Shown here in pieces: positions 46,701 through 57,229 of a stretch of 64,000 nt of DNA (position 1 is the first letter of the stretch; each line of letters opens with the position of its first letter). The notes under the pieces were generated by a model. The model was given only the letters and a program-made list of their open reading frames with translations. It searched no databases and was not told the origin of the DNA. The translations under genes were made by a program, and so were the position numbers. The stretch covers positions 12,460,286 to 12,524,285 of the forward strand of contig OZ025278.1 in NCBI GenBank assembly GCA_964019165.1, written 5' to 3'. Source of the DNA: Mastigias papua. Taxonomy: Eukaryota; Cnidaria; Scyphozoa; Rhizostomeae; Mastigiidae.

Positions 46701-49700
46701 CCTTAACAAAAACAGGCGAGAGTATATATACCTCCTTAATGGCTTACCTCTCAGTTTTTACTTGTCCATGCGCAATCTTGCTCTGCTCAAGGTCCCTTGC
46801 TGTTACCTCCAGCCGTCTTTGGTAATCACTTACTGCGTTTCTCATTCGTACAAGCTCTTCTCTGTTCTTCAGGGCATCATCAATTTGCGTTTTCATCTGT
46901 GCTTCTCTTCGCTTCAGGTCCTGAATTTGAGCCTCAAGCTGACTGGCCTTGCTCTTGGTCGATTGGACTTCTCGATCCAAATCCTGGTTATCACGTACAA
47001 GTCCCTCATTGTCGTCTTCCGTTTTGCTCAGTCTTTTGGACACTGAATAAAGTTCTCTTACAGCATCCTCCTTCTCATTTTGTAATTTATGGCTTAAATC
47101 ACGCAATTCCATAACTGATCGTTCAAGTGCAGTGAAATCTCGTTGGAATTGGTCTCTTTCTGTTCTCGTTTTTCGCAATAAAGTTTCGTTTTCCGTAAAT
47201 CGTCGTTGTGTGTTCGAAAGTTCATTCTTCAATCTCTCGTTTTCCTTAGTAGTAACCTTGAGTTCATTCGTTAGCCTCTCAAGGTCATTGGCACATTGCT
47301 TCAGCTCGTCCTCTACAGATTTTCGTTCCATTTTTATTCGTTCAAACAAATTGTCCCGTTGTGAGAAATCGCGCGTCAATGATTCATATTTATACTGGAG
47401 TTCCTCGAGCTGTCTTTGCCGCACGGTGATTTCCTCATGCGCCTTTGACAGCTTTCTGTTAGCCTCATCAAGGTACCCTTTAAGAGAGTTTCGTTCTTTG
47501 AATATCTCCTTCGCATCGACCTCACTCTGTGTGATCTTTCGCTTGACGAGTTGAACCTCCTGTAGCAGCTCAGCACGCTCTTGTCTTAGCCTCTCATTGA
47601 CAGCCTCCAGCTCAGTATTTCGCTTCTGAGAAGTCAACAAGTCATGTTGTAGCTGGTCCTTTTTCTGCTGTGCTGCCTCATACGCTGCTCTCAACATGAC
47701 AAGCCGCTGCGAGGCTGGCCCAAGTTCTTGCTGCAACTCAATTTTCTCTTGCTGACTGACATCGAGGGCAGCCTCCAAGCGAGAAATCTGCTTCTGAGCT
47801 GACAGGACGTCTGACTGAAGCTTTGATTTCTCTTGAAGGCAGCTCTCCTCGCCAGTTGCAAGACGGCTGAAGTTCTTCTTGAGTTCTCCAAGCTCTTGTT
47901 GAAGTGACATTTTCTTTCGTTGCATGTCATCAAAAGCACTTTCAACTTCGATCATTCTATTATGCTGACGCCGTACTTCGTCTTCGAGATCTTGCTTCTG
48001 TTGTTTAAGCGACTCACGGCCTATTTGACATTCATCATATTCTTTGCGGATCGTCTCAAGATGACCTACAAAATAAGGCAATGCTCAAGAACATATCAGA
48101 AGATTTTACGCAGCACATGCGCTGGCAAAGATATAAAAGCTCTCTACTCTCTGTATGCGAGCTGCTTATATGCAAACTAGCTGTCGCCTGTGGTCGTCGA
48201 GTTATATGTTTACATGCAAGTTTGATAAATATACCTCTCTGAGGCTACATCTATTCCATTTCAAGTCCCATCTTTGCACGTGTGCATCAAAGGTCTCTGT
48301 CCAGATACGATTGGCTGGATATTCATGAGGGTATATAATGCAGGCGCTATATAGTGCTGAGGCTAGCTTCCAAATGTGTACATAGATCAGTTAGGACTAG
48401 CTACTCCTATGGTTTTAGCGACGGCACGGTTCGCCCTAACACTATTGAAGACATCTGAATGGAAATTGCAATATCCGGATACCTCTAAGGGCATATTAAT
48501 AAAGTTCCACATACATTCAGGGCGATACTTACAATGCCTGCAAAAAGTCTGGGAGCAGGTACTTAGAATCTCCCCATCTCTCTTAGAACAATGTTGAGTT
48601 ATAGAAATTGTACTAGCAGCAAAAAGTCCATTAGTTCTCAAATAGGACTCAGACAACGATGCATTTATCTCAACATTGTCTATAAGGGAGGAGGGTATCA
48701 ATAACCTTTGCGTTTGACTGGAAACTCGATATTGTCTAATTGATTGCCGTATTCAGAGGGTGTTCCAAGGAATTTTGTTAGCCAGCAAAAAGGGGAATGC
48801 TTGCAGTCAAAAGCAGGAAATTTCTGTCGGCCAATATCTCCCTGGAACACCTTTCTTTGGGAAAAGGTAAGCTACGCTCTATTATATCTAATAGTGATTT
48901 CAATAAGATTTTAGTGCCATCTTCTTATCAGCTGAAGGTGTTCATAGAATAGACAATCAAAACCATTGCTTAGGAAGTTTGCTTTCTAAGTTCCCTTCGA
49001 AAAATCGTGTGATTGTGTCGTATTTCTTAAAAAGTGTAGAGGCCAGTTGTTTACCAATACGGTCCGTTCTATGTCTGCAATGTTTTTAAAATAGAGCTAA
49101 AACAAGTGTAGCTATATAAAATTATAACCAGGGAAACATATCCGAACGTTAAGGATAAAAGCCTACTTTATAAGACCTCAAGGGAATTCTTAAGTCAGCG
49201 ATACCTGTAAAGCTACGCTCTTGCTACTAGAAAATGCCAAAAAGTCAAACCAGGGTGCCCTAACGGTGCTACAAGATTTAATGAATAATTATATTTTAAG
49301 TATTGATTGTTTTGATGTTAAATTCTGACCAGGTCGATGCTAAAATACCTCTACCTACATGGAAATGAATTAGCTCCAATCTATGTTATGATTTTTATGA
49401 TGAAAAGAAAATGAATGCCCATTGTAACAAGGGCAGCGTCCTTTTACCAGCTATTGCAAAACACAGTCAAAAAGCCGAGTGATGGCCTATTTAAAAACAC
49501 GACTGAGGGAACCAGATTTTTAAATATTCATCAGCAGATGAATCAGCGGTCCTGGGGCTCTTCATTAATGACTGATGAGGATTGTCGAAGAGGTTTCGCT
49601 TAACAGCTGAAAAAACCAGAGGACTCCATGTAAATTTTGATCAATTTTTTAATACCTACACGTATCCTGGGAAAGGGGCGTGGTATTCTGCTATCCAATA

Positions 49701-52408
49701 GGCAAGCAGAGTTGCAATCAATTCTCAGTGCCTGGAAGGTGGATGTTTAAGAATTGACCTTGCAAAGTTCAAGACCAAAGCATCATTTCTTATTGAGAGC
49801 AGTTACTGTCTACTTACTGATTATTTTTGATGCCGTAGTGTCAAAAGTAAGATGGTTTATGAGTTTCTTCAACCAGGCCATCTTTAGACTGACCTGTGAC
49901 TATTTGACTTTTCAGAAAGACTAGTCAAATTATCAAACATGGTCCAGGCCTGCAGACCAAAAACTGTAAAGTTTGCTTTTTACTGGAGCGAGCAAAAAGG
50001 GCCCAGTCGTGACAAGTTGAAAAATGTCATGTTTTTAACACAAAGCCAACCTATAGAAACACTCTATCGCGTTGTTGTTGTATAGATAGGCATTTTCTTA
50101 TTTTTCGTTTATAGGTTAAAACTGTAATTGGAGACTAAAGAGTTACTGGACACCATGAAGCCAGCTACGATAAGATATGGCACCCTTATCACTCAGTGGA
50201 ACTAATAAAAAACTCTAGGTTCATCTTGAACAATCAACTAAAGGTGATATCAGTAGAGACTAAGCGCTCACATGCTACTTTCCCATTATATTTTTGCTGC
50301 ACAGGAAAGGATCTAGACACATTCTGTTGACAGCGTGCGTTGAATACACGTGCTGTTTATAAGAAAAAAGGTTATAAGAAAATGAGGCTCAAAACGCTAA
50401 AATCTTAAGAAAACGTTAAGAAAATTACGAAGCTCAAGTTCGAAAGTTTGCCTTTGTTACTTGCCCGAAATCGATATTAGCTCATTCCTTGGAAGCTCCT
50501 TTACAAAGATCGAAACTCTTCTTAGATAATATTTATTACAAAAGATCAAAATTTTTATAGCAAACAATGGTAACTTCTTTTAGCCAGTTTACTCCAATAA
50601 AAGTTAATAAAATCTCAGCGTCAATTCCGGGAAAAGTTAAGAAAATTGAGGCTCAGACAAAAAAGTTATTGTCTTATAAAAAAAAATTTGTAGCAAAGTA
50701 TGCATATCCTGAATAAGAACACCTAGTGTCTATCCTATTGTTTCTATTGAAGAGGTGAGTGGAGTGTCATAGAAGTAGCAATATATCGCATATCTATTGC
50801 CAATAAAACCCACACAAACGTACCTTCCACGGTCAGTCAATAAAGCAATTTACTGAGCAATCACCTGTTACACCCCGACAATACATTGTGATGCAGAAAA
50901 ATCGGACGTGGCTGTGGAGGATCATTCAAGGGTATGGCTTAAATAAAGGTTTAACGGGAAGTACAGAGACAAATATACTTAACTTTCCACTGCATTTGGA
51001 TTCAACAAAGATGGGCATTTGATCAAAGTGAGCCTATGAAGCATATCAAGGCCATTTCATTGTTCAAATAAACACTTCTGAATAGCCAATACCGGCTACC
51101 AGCATTTGATCAAGAGCTCATTACAACCAAAGAATCAGACAGAGTATATCTGGTGTGTATAAGGTTAGCAGGCCTACCTTCAAGGTTCGCTACTCGTGCT
51201 TTTAACTGTTGATTTACCGAGTCTCGGTTCCCCAAATCCCGGCTCATTCCATCGACCTTTCTCTGGTATTCTCGCAACTGTTGCTCAATACGACTGTGGT
51301 CTTCTTTGCTTTGAAGGCTGGCGTTGCTGAAACTCTGCAGCTGTTCCTTTAAATAATTCTTCTGTTTCATTTCATTCTCGTACTCAATTTCTAATTTTGA
51401 AACTTGATTTCGACTGCTCGTCAGGTTAGTCTTAAGTTCACTGTTTTCCGATAGCAGTCGCTCGTTGCTCGTCTTCAGTTCTTGCAGCTCACTGACCAGA
51501 GTGTCCAAGTCGCTCTCTAGTATCCCCTTGGCAGCTTTGAGTCTCTCTATTAATTGGTCTTTCTCAGTTACCCTTTGTGCGTAATTCTCATGCTCTCGTT
51601 GTAGGTCCAAGAGTTTTGACTGCAAGATCTTAAACTCTCGCATCAATTCTTCCTTCTCTTGATTAATGCCTTCTTTTTGTGATATCATTGTGCGGTGAAA
51701 TCCTCCTTCAATTTCTTTGAACTTCTCAACGACCGGCTTCATGGCTGGGTCATCAGACGAAGAACCGTAATACTCTTGCACTGATGACGAGAACTGGCGC
51801 TCACCATCGCCGGAGCTTTCGTACCCCTTAGTGTTGGTCTGTTTCGTTGATCGAAACGAACCACTTGACTTTGTGAGGTATGCTGAATCCACTTCCCCAC
51901 TTTCCTGATGGTCTTCATCAGACCCTTCAATTCCCTGCATCTTTTCTTTCAGCCAGTCATAATCCAGCTTGAGTCTTGTTCTATCATTCTGCACTTGTCG
52001 CATCTTGTCTGCAATATCGAGCTTTTCCTCCTGTGCCTTCTCAAGCGACTCGTGCATACTCTGCAGGTCTCTTTGCAACTTGCGAATGAGAGTCTCCCGG
52101 CTGTCGCTTTTCTTTCGATGTTGCTCGTACTTTCTGTGCATGTCTTCAACGCCCCGTTGCGAGATGACGAGCTCTTCCTTCAACTGTTGAAGAGTCAGGT
52201 CCTTGCTCTTTAACGCCTGCTCTAGATCCATTACTTGCTGTTCATGCCCCAATGCACGGATATCGCTTCTCCGGTCTCCAAATCCAAATTTCTTCATGTC
52301 CTCTTTCATTGACCTTATCATCCCTTCTTGACTTTCAACAGTGGCAAGAAGCTCCAAGTTCTCAATCTCCAGTCGCACAGCCGTTTTTACGTCACCGCTT
52401 GACTCCAT
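28552..52408 (-). CDS. Giant coiled-coil protein, 4,760 residues, 17 exons, complete
   Basis: Exons in transcript order: 52408-51178, 48065-46748, 46317-45963, 45713-45147, 44751-43958, 43373-43199, 42912-41289, 40700-40387, 39876-38707, 38432-36069, 35540-33401, 33062-32528, 31960-31393, 31077-30898, 30629-30269, 29624-29195, 28708-28552. They total 14,283 nt (4,761 codons with the TAG stop), and all 16 introns are GT-AG and in phase. A short coil (1-160) is followed by a Ser/Asp/Gly-rich linker (about 160-235). A coiled coil then runs to about 4540, broken by a hinge at about 2963-2990. The last 195 residues are a Ser/Thr/Lys/Arg tail. Long stretches obey a 28-residue repeat close to L-x-x-E-L...K-K-L...L-E...E-K-D. 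Such four-heptad periodicity is known in myosin rods and paramyosin, so filament assembly is a fair inference. No motor, signal peptide or membrane segment is seen. Ortholog not recognised. Confidence 0.93.
29195..29624 (-). CDS. Coiled-coil gene exon 16 (Ser/basic tail)
   Basis: Acceptor atcag|gttttaat completes a Ser codon. Donor attag|gtatgg leaves two bases. It covers residues 4566-4708, not coiled coil. It holds FLLEGEVFVAPRESSTLLVG, then a Ser/Thr/Lys-rich stretch (SSKAASSSSKSSKSTSV, KPGRGTSTYTKSGSRK). It resembles head/tail domains of filament proteins in composition only. Confidence 0.88.
30269..30629 (-). CDS. Coiled-coil gene exon 15 (end of rod)
   Basis: Acceptor ttcgtag|attgaa, phase 0. 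Donor gatga|gtaagt leaves one base. It covers residues 4446-4565. The coil fades after QGYEKEISRLRDA into an acidic/Thr stretch. Confidence 0.88.
30898..31077 (-). CDS. Coiled-coil gene exon 14
   Basis: Acceptor tcctag|gttcaa and donor gaaag|gtcagt, phase 0 both ends, 60 residues (4386-4445). Coiled coil: REKENMRADFQSANNLLAEL and a Lys/Glu-rich end. Confidence 0.88.
31393..31960 (-). CDS. Coiled-coil gene exon 13
   Basis: Acceptor ctctag|attcaa completes an Arg codon. Donor agaaa|gtgagt is phase 0. It covers residues 4196-4385 and is coiled coil. Confidence 0.92.
32528..33062 (-). CDS. Coiled-coil gene exon 12
   Basis: Acceptor ttttag|gagcct completes a Gly codon. Donor aacag|gtaaat leaves two bases. 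It covers residues 4018-4195 and is coiled coil. Confidence 0.92.
33401..35540 (-). CDS. Coiled-coil gene exon 11
   Basis: Acceptor ttttag|gttgag, phase 0. Donor tctag|gtacgt leaves one base. It covers residues 3305-4017 and is all coiled coil with 28-residue blocks such as LQDDLEMVHRKLSKLNGDYE and LQKELSSTNARLSSV. Confidence 0.93.
36069..38432 (-). CDS. Coiled-coil gene exon 10 (carries the central hinge)
   Basis: Acceptor ttgcag|gttgaa and donor aaaag|gtgagt, phase 0 both ends, residues 2517-3304. With the end of exon 9 it gives 16 consecutive 28-residue blocks (about 2513-2960). The hinge MVAAVAPTFEAAGGFGVSDE follows, where Pro and Gly break the helix. Coil then resumes to the exon end. 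Confidence 0.94.
38707..39876 (-). CDS. Coiled-coil gene exon 9
   Basis: Acceptor ttttag|atggct and donor aaagag|gtaggg, phase 0 both ends, residues 2127-2516. It is all coiled coil. The 28-residue register at its end runs through into exon 10 without a break. Confidence 0.93.
40387..40700 (-). CDS. Coiled-coil gene exon 8
   Basis: Acceptor ttatag|gttatg completes a Gly codon. Donor atacag|gtgccc is phase 0. It covers residues 2022-2126 and includes EVQEKNTVIERLQ, the recurring motif. Confidence 0.91.
40896..41160. repeat. 60-bp all-purine-rich tandem repeat, about 4.4 copies, in intron 7
   Basis: Units beginning AGACAAAGAAGAAGGTGAAG recur at exactly 60-bp spacing (40921, 40981, 41041, 41101). 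The plus strand is almost only A and G. Both strands show open frames through it (Lys-rich plus, Ser/Phe-rich minus), but these are by-products of the repeat within the intron 40701-41288. Confidence 0.9.
41289..42912 (-). CDS. Coiled-coil gene exon 7
   Basis: Acceptor ttgtag|cttgtg, phase 0. Donor ctcag|gtgaat leaves one base (the last exon base g). It covers residues 1481-2021 and is all coiled coil. It has several instances of the recurring motif (NEKESVIEQLKAKL, KKEKVIEQLETRI, QKDVVIDGLERIK). Confidence 0.93.
43199..43373 (-). CDS. Coiled-coil gene exon 6
   Basis: Acceptor taacag|aaacaa completes an Arg codon. Donor gaagag|gtgagt is phase 0. It covers residues 1422-1480 and is a short coiled-coil exon. 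Confidence 0.9.
43958..44751 (-). CDS. Coiled-coil gene exon 5
   Basis: Acceptor ttgcag|attgag, phase 0. Donor ttaag|gtgacg leaves two bases. It covers residues 1158-1421. It is all coiled coil and includes LIDKDRTIEDLNKRI, one instance of the recurring E/D-K-x-x-x-I-E-x-L motif. Confidence 0.92.
44940..45080. repeat. Degenerate ATGAATGA-type low-complexity tract in intron 4
   Basis: Irregular repeats of AATGAATGAC and AATAAAGTGAATAAAATAAC between exons 4 and 5. No gene signal. Confidence 0.5.
45147..45713 (-). CDS. Coiled-coil gene exon 4
   Basis: Acceptor tgaag|gtgaac and donor tggaa|gtaaga, phase 0 to phase 0, residues 969-1157. It opens with ten residues (VNLFENENET) that shift the 28-residue register, then resumes with LKSDYEKAQRRIFELEAM. 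The acceptor lacks a strong polypyrimidine-AG context beyond a T run, but phase and repeat continuity support it. Confidence 0.88.
45963..46317 (-). CDS. Coiled-coil gene exon 3
   Basis: Acceptor ttgtag|agatac completes an Arg codon. Donor ctcag|gtattg is phase 0. It covers residues 850-968 and continues the 28-residue register of exon 2. The nineteenth consecutive block ends exactly at the exon end. Confidence 0.92.
46411..46446. repeat. (ATGAA)n microsatellite in intron 2
   Basis: Seven short tandem copies of ATGAA, one lacking an A. They lie between exons 2 and 3 of the minus-strand gene. Confidence 0.8.
46748..48065 (-). CDS. Coiled-coil gene exon 2
   Basis: Acceptor ttgtag|gtcatc completes a Gly codon. 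Donor gagag|gtaagc leaves two bases. It covers residues 411-849. From residue 437 an unbroken series of 28-residue blocks begins (LEDEVRRQHNRMIEVESAFD, LQQELGELKKNF and so on). Confidence 0.93.
48066..51177 (-). other. First intron of the coiled-coil gene, 3.1 kb
   Basis: The largest intron of the gene, between the linker-bearing exon and the rod. A short inverted pair (GGTGTTCCAAGGA near 48759 and TCCCTGGAACACC near 48840) may mark a roughly 90-bp MITE or hairpin. Otherwise I see no exon, RNA gene or repeat array. A long first intron is a usual place for enhancers, but none can be read here. Confidence 0.7.
51178..52408 (-). CDS. Coiled-coil gene exon 1 (start codon, linker)
   Basis: The ATG at 52408 has a good context (CCAAGATGG) and is the first ATG of the open frame. 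The frame extends about 60 bp upstream only through a TTG. Residues 1-160 are coiled coil starting MESSGDVKTAVRLEIENLEL. Residues 160-235 are a Ser/Asp/Gly linker (GSDEDHQESGEVDSAY and SSVQEYYGSSSDD), after which coil resumes. Donor gaag|gtaggc leaves one base. Confidence 0.93.
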
Positions 52409-54790
52409 CTTGGACTCCGAAAAAACCGTCCAAAATCGTAGGAAATCCCCTTGCAGATTTGTTACCAAATATTGCTTTGGTTTAATAAAGCCGATTTATA
52501 AAAGATAGCAGTTTGCGTAGATAATCAAAGAACCAGTCGTGGGTTATTCTCGTTTAGTATTCGATTAGCGAGCAATCACTGAAAAACGCGCGGCTTTCGC
52601 CAGCTAGCTTCACACGATGTTATGAGCCACTCACGGCAGAAGCAAGCCTATTATAGCCCATGGTGCTCCTTCAACGAATTATTAATTTCCCATCCTAGCT
52701 AGTTTGCTACCCCCATAAAAGGTCATCCCATTGTTCACGGAGGAAATTGATTGGCTATTAATCGGGAGTTGCGTTCGGTATGGCTGCCCACACCAATCAA
52801 AGCCACCTGCGGTCCGGGGTAGGGCGACATTCAAGTGTCCATTATGAATTTTAATTTTTCATCAATACACCATTGATCTTCAGGTTAATGTATTCTAAAA
52901 AGTCGTTAGAAAATGCCATAATTAATCGATAATTTTCATACCAAACTCCATTAATAACTAAGCTTTATTTCACTTATGATTGCACTATTCTCAAACCTGG
53001 TCTCTGTTCACTGCACAATGAGATACTACGGGAAAGAATTCTCAGAGAAGATTCGCTAATTTCCCCACAGAACTGGGGAAAAATCTTGAAAAAGTGAAAT
53101 TAAAATGGACCTGTGAAACCTGCAGAGGATTGCTTCAAGAGAAAATAAATCAGTGGTTTTCGATTATGACCTGGTCACTGAAGACAACAAAAATATATGG
53201 AGTACACTACTAAAACAAATTACTATGGTTTCTCGGTCTCCGCGTTTTATCCGCGTCTGAATGAGCGATACCTTGCATATACCGATGCTGTTGAAAAGAT
53301 ATTTTACAATGCAAGCTGAATGATTGAAAAAATCCTTGTAGCTATATTATCAAATTATCGAAGAAGAGCATAGAAATCAGGTTCATAAGTTCTACCCTAT
53401 TTTGAACTTTATTTTTTAACATAGCATGTCTAATAGGTGTCTTTAATATCTAAAGTGAGCTTGCGGCAAGTAACAGAATGGGCCTAAATGAAATAATATG
53501 TAACAAAGTACGATGATCGGAAGGATCTTCAGTGCATGTTGGCATTTATAAAAATGAAACGACAAAAATCGATGCCAGCAGAAACCACAATACTTTCAAA
53601 TATAAAATAAACTGAGAAGTACAGCAAAAGGAATACTACAGAAGGCGCAAACAGAAGCCTTTATTCTTCTGTCAACCTGACATCCCCCTTCAAAACTCAG
53701 AATTAGAATATTGTTTCAAAAGACATACGCAGAAAGAAATTTATAACACCCTTAAAAAAGCTCCGGATTTCTTTATCTAAACTTAGCGTTTTTGAATTGC
53801 CATGCGTAGTCTCGAATCCTATACGCGAAGTTCATACCATCCCATATGCTTCAAAGAAGCACTTTGGCCTTATACTATAAGCTGGCGCAATATCGTGCTT
53901 AGTCCAATCACAATATTGCGAGCTTTCATAGGCAATGGCGTTGTGAACTAGGGGTTATCTAGGGTGTCACATTTTCCACTTTTTGCAAACGCCGCCGGTG
54001 GTTTCTGCTTCGTCGGTAAATTCTGGCATACTGATGATGCCAAGTCGGAGCATGGCTGCCAAATGTGTAAGAGTCTGATCAGGTCTATTTCCTCCCAACC
54101 AAATTGACCTATCATCATGCAGGATTCTCACCACACAAGCGTTCCACAGCTAAGTTTAGGCCCATTTTGCATGCTGATTAGTCAGTTAGCTTGGGAGAAT
54201 ACAGACCTGATAAGGAATCCAAAAAATTTGGCATAATGATGATTCCCTGTCGATAAGTATGGTGTCCAGTTTTAACCTATCCGTAAAATTATTTATTGCT
54301 ACACTCCCCATTCAAAAATGTTTCAGCACGCCACTGGCCGCAAGTTATTAATGTTTTAGCAGCTCCCATGCGTAGTGCTTGGTGAATTTTACGGTAATAA
54401 AAGAGATATAATTGACTACGAATACAGAACGAGAAATCGAAATACCCGTATATAAGTGGCAACGAAAGCAGATAGGACATTTGCTTATTGGGTCTCAAAA
54501 GATGCATGGGCAAGGTTTACTTGAAACTTCGTAAATGACATGATGATATCAAAATGTCAGGACACATGAAAGTAATCATGATTGAAGGCTGATTTTCCAG
54601 AATGTGAGTTAAGTAAAGAAAACCCAAGAGAAACCGCAGAACGGAGTAATCAGATGATAAAGATAAGTAGAGAAAATAAATGCGAGATTAAGCAATGGTC
54701 ATTAATAACATTGGAGATTTGAAAATAATACCTGGTAACAAGTTGACTAACCAAACGCTTCATCTAGCTTGGCTGTAAGATTAGTCCTAC
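52409..54790. other. Upstream flank of the coiled-coil gene, no gene seen
   Basis: It contains the presumed 5'UTR and promoter of the minus-strand gene near its left end. The rest is AT-rich with no open frame showing a recognisable domain and no clear repeat array. Confidence 0.6.
52494..52500 (-). promoter_or_regulatory. Possible TATA box of the coiled-coil gene
   Basis: TATAAAT on the minus strand, 86 bp upstream of the ATG at 52408, would put the start of transcription near 52468. A minus-strand CCAAT lies at 52750-52754. Position fits, but in AT-rich DNA such matches arise by chance. Confidence 0.3.
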
Positions 54791-54797
54791 CGGTAAT

Positions 54798-54932
<135 letters not shown>

Positions 54933-55199
54933 GCTAGCCCATGGTTGGAGACCTCCTCGTGGTGGCAAGCGGGCACAGAGAGACACTGTCCTTAAGTTGA
55001 TAGCGATTCATTTCGCGAAGATTCAGAATTGGGGCAGATGTTGACGACCTGTGGCAAACTGTCCAACCAGGCCCCTTCAGTCAAAGTCAGGCACAGCAGC
55101 TTCAGGCTGCAGTTCTGATAAGTAGCTGTCGGGGTAGCAGAGTGGATTGAGTGTAGCCGACTCAATCACCTCTTCTAAACAATTTGAAAGCGACAATGA
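54933..55199. repeat. Dispersed repeat R, copy 1 (about 267 bp)
   Basis: Begins GCTAGCCCATGGTTGGAGAC and contains CACAGAGAGACACTG, GATAGCGATTCAT and CAGATGTTGACGACCTGTGG, then GCAGAGTGGATTGAGTG. It lies between two (GAT)n tracts. The other copies are at 55579, 59181 and 59627. It may be the 3' end of a non-LTR element or a non-autonomous derivative. I see no protein in it. Confidence 0.75.
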
Positions 55200-55261
55200 C
55201 CTGATGATGATGATGATGATGATGATATGATGATGATGATGATATGATGATGATGATGATG

Positions 55262-55345
<84 letters not shown>

Positions 55346-55376
55346 GATGATGATGATGATGATGAAGGTGATGATG

Positions 55377-55408
<32 letters not shown>

Positions 55409-55578
55409 GAAGATGACGATGGTGAATATGAGGGGGGGAGGTGATGAGGGTGTCAATGATGATGATGATGACGGAGATAGTAACGGTGAAGGTGATGACT
55501 ATGATGATTATGATGATTACAATGGTGATGATAATGATGAAAATGGTGACATGTATGATGGTGATGGTTATGATCATG
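55200..55578. repeat. Imperfect (GAT)n microsatellite
   Basis: GAT repeats with interspersed GATAT, GAAGAT and GGTGAT variants. They become more degenerate towards the right before repeat R copy 2. Confidence 0.95.
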
Positions 55579-55745
55579 GGTAGCCCATGACTGGAGACCC
55601 TCTCGTGGTGGTGAGCTGACATAGAGAGGCACTGCTCTTAAGTTAACAGCGATTCATTCAGCAGATATTCAGAACTGGGGCAGATGTTGATAACCTGTAA
55701 CAAACAGTCCAACCAAAGGTCAGCCAAGGCCTTCAACGGGCGTAA
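55579..55745. repeat. Dispersed repeat R, copy 2 (3'-truncated)
   Basis: GGTAGCCCATGACTGGAGAC, CATAGAGAGGCACTGCTC, CAGCGATTCATTCAGCAGAT and CAGATGTTGATAACCTG align with copy 1. The match fades after about 165 bp. Confidence 0.7.
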
Positions 55746-57229
55746 TAGGATAAAGATGTTATACATACTTAGTAGCTGATAGGGTTTTGTGTGTAAATAT
55801 GATAAATGAAAATGAATGAATGAAGAAGAAGACAATAATGCTTATGATTATGATAACGGCCATTGTAGACTGAAACTTAGTTAATCTAGACTAATTCAAT
55901 CTTTGACTTGAAGTTCATTGAGCATCCCATTCAGAGTCTTAATGAGGAATCCCTTAAAAAAGGTGTAACCGATTGCACAATGTCTAACCATTGCCTGTAT
56001 GATAATGTCAGAAATGTACTTAACACATCTGCCTATGTTTTGCATCGTTAAGGCTATAGCGCTTTACAGGGAAGTTTAATCACCTCAACTAGAAACAATG
56101 TGTTACCAAGACAGTATTGATTATGCAAAAACGGAAATATGTAGATTCCAAATCAGGTGTTTCCTTGCAATTGTTAAGTTAATTGAGTATTTTAATCACC
56201 TGTCGTAATGGCATGTTGAGTGCACGGAGAAGGTCAGCCTATAGACATTCCAAGAAGACTGAATCGTCATCTATCAACTTGCGTAAGCTGGAAGAAGATT
56301 CAAGAGTTGCGCAAGTGGGAAGGAGGTTTCAGAGTTGCGCAAGTTAGGAGGTTCAAGAGGTCCGGTAGAATTGCGAAGCAGGCTTCGATGTCTGAAATAA
56401 TGGATCAAGATTAAAGGTTCTGAAAATGCAACTGACAGTAAACTAGGGACGGATCCACAATGAATCAGGGAGTGGTATTATTATGACAGAGGGGATACTG
56501 ATTAAAATTTTATAAAAGAAATGGGTAGAAGATAGCATAAATGGACAAATCTTTAAAGGAGATGGAACAACCCCCAAATTTCTGTTTACAGGAAAGGGTA
56601 GGTTAGCCAAGGCAGAGTAAGCTGATTTGTTTTAGACAATCTTATTTAACATGGTACCATACCATCCTATATCGGTGGTATGGAAGAGGGGGAATCTGGG
56701 GTCTCCCACGTTGACACCTCCGAGTTGCAAATTGAAGGGGGCACAGCCTTCGGAAGATACTTAAAACTAAGATTATGTAAGCCACAGATAGTATGAGAAA
56801 ATAGTAAATTTTTTGTGTTATCAACGGAATCAATGTAATTGTCAAACTTAGAGTTCACAGAATGTTTAGCATAAAACCAATAACTGGGCCACATTTTCAG
56901 TTTCTGATAAAAATGTGTGTATAGATAGCATTGTTAGTGTCTTTTAAAATATTTGTACGAAAAGAACTCCACTAGCTGTCGATTTACTTCTACTTCTCTG
57001 CTGTATATGATATTTCATGTCATCCTACACGATTTCTAACGCAATCGACTTCATGAAAAACAGCTACTTCGTGGAGGTTTATTCCTCAAGAAGCCATAAA
57101 ATAAATAATTGAAGCTAATTCTCCATTTCGGAGCAGTTACCCAATTACTGGGTATCACAAGCTGTTGCTATTATTTAAGCCAGTCTTTTTTGTATCTATT
57201 TTCAGGCACCTTTTTATATCTTTTCATCC
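55746..57229. other. Intergenic, no gene seen
   Basis: AT-rich sequence. A 64-residue open frame at 56220-56414 includes a small duplicated GAGTTGCGCAAGT segment and has no recognisable domain. No other feature supported. Confidence 0.55.

Noticed and set aside
28552..52408. Assignment of the coiled-coil gene as a myosin heavy chain or paramyosin
   Set aside because: There is no motor domain, the length is far beyond either family, and the linker, hinge and tail do not fit. Only the 28-residue periodicity is shared.
56220..56414. 64-residue basic open frame
   Set aside because: Short, with no domain, and partly made from a small local duplication.
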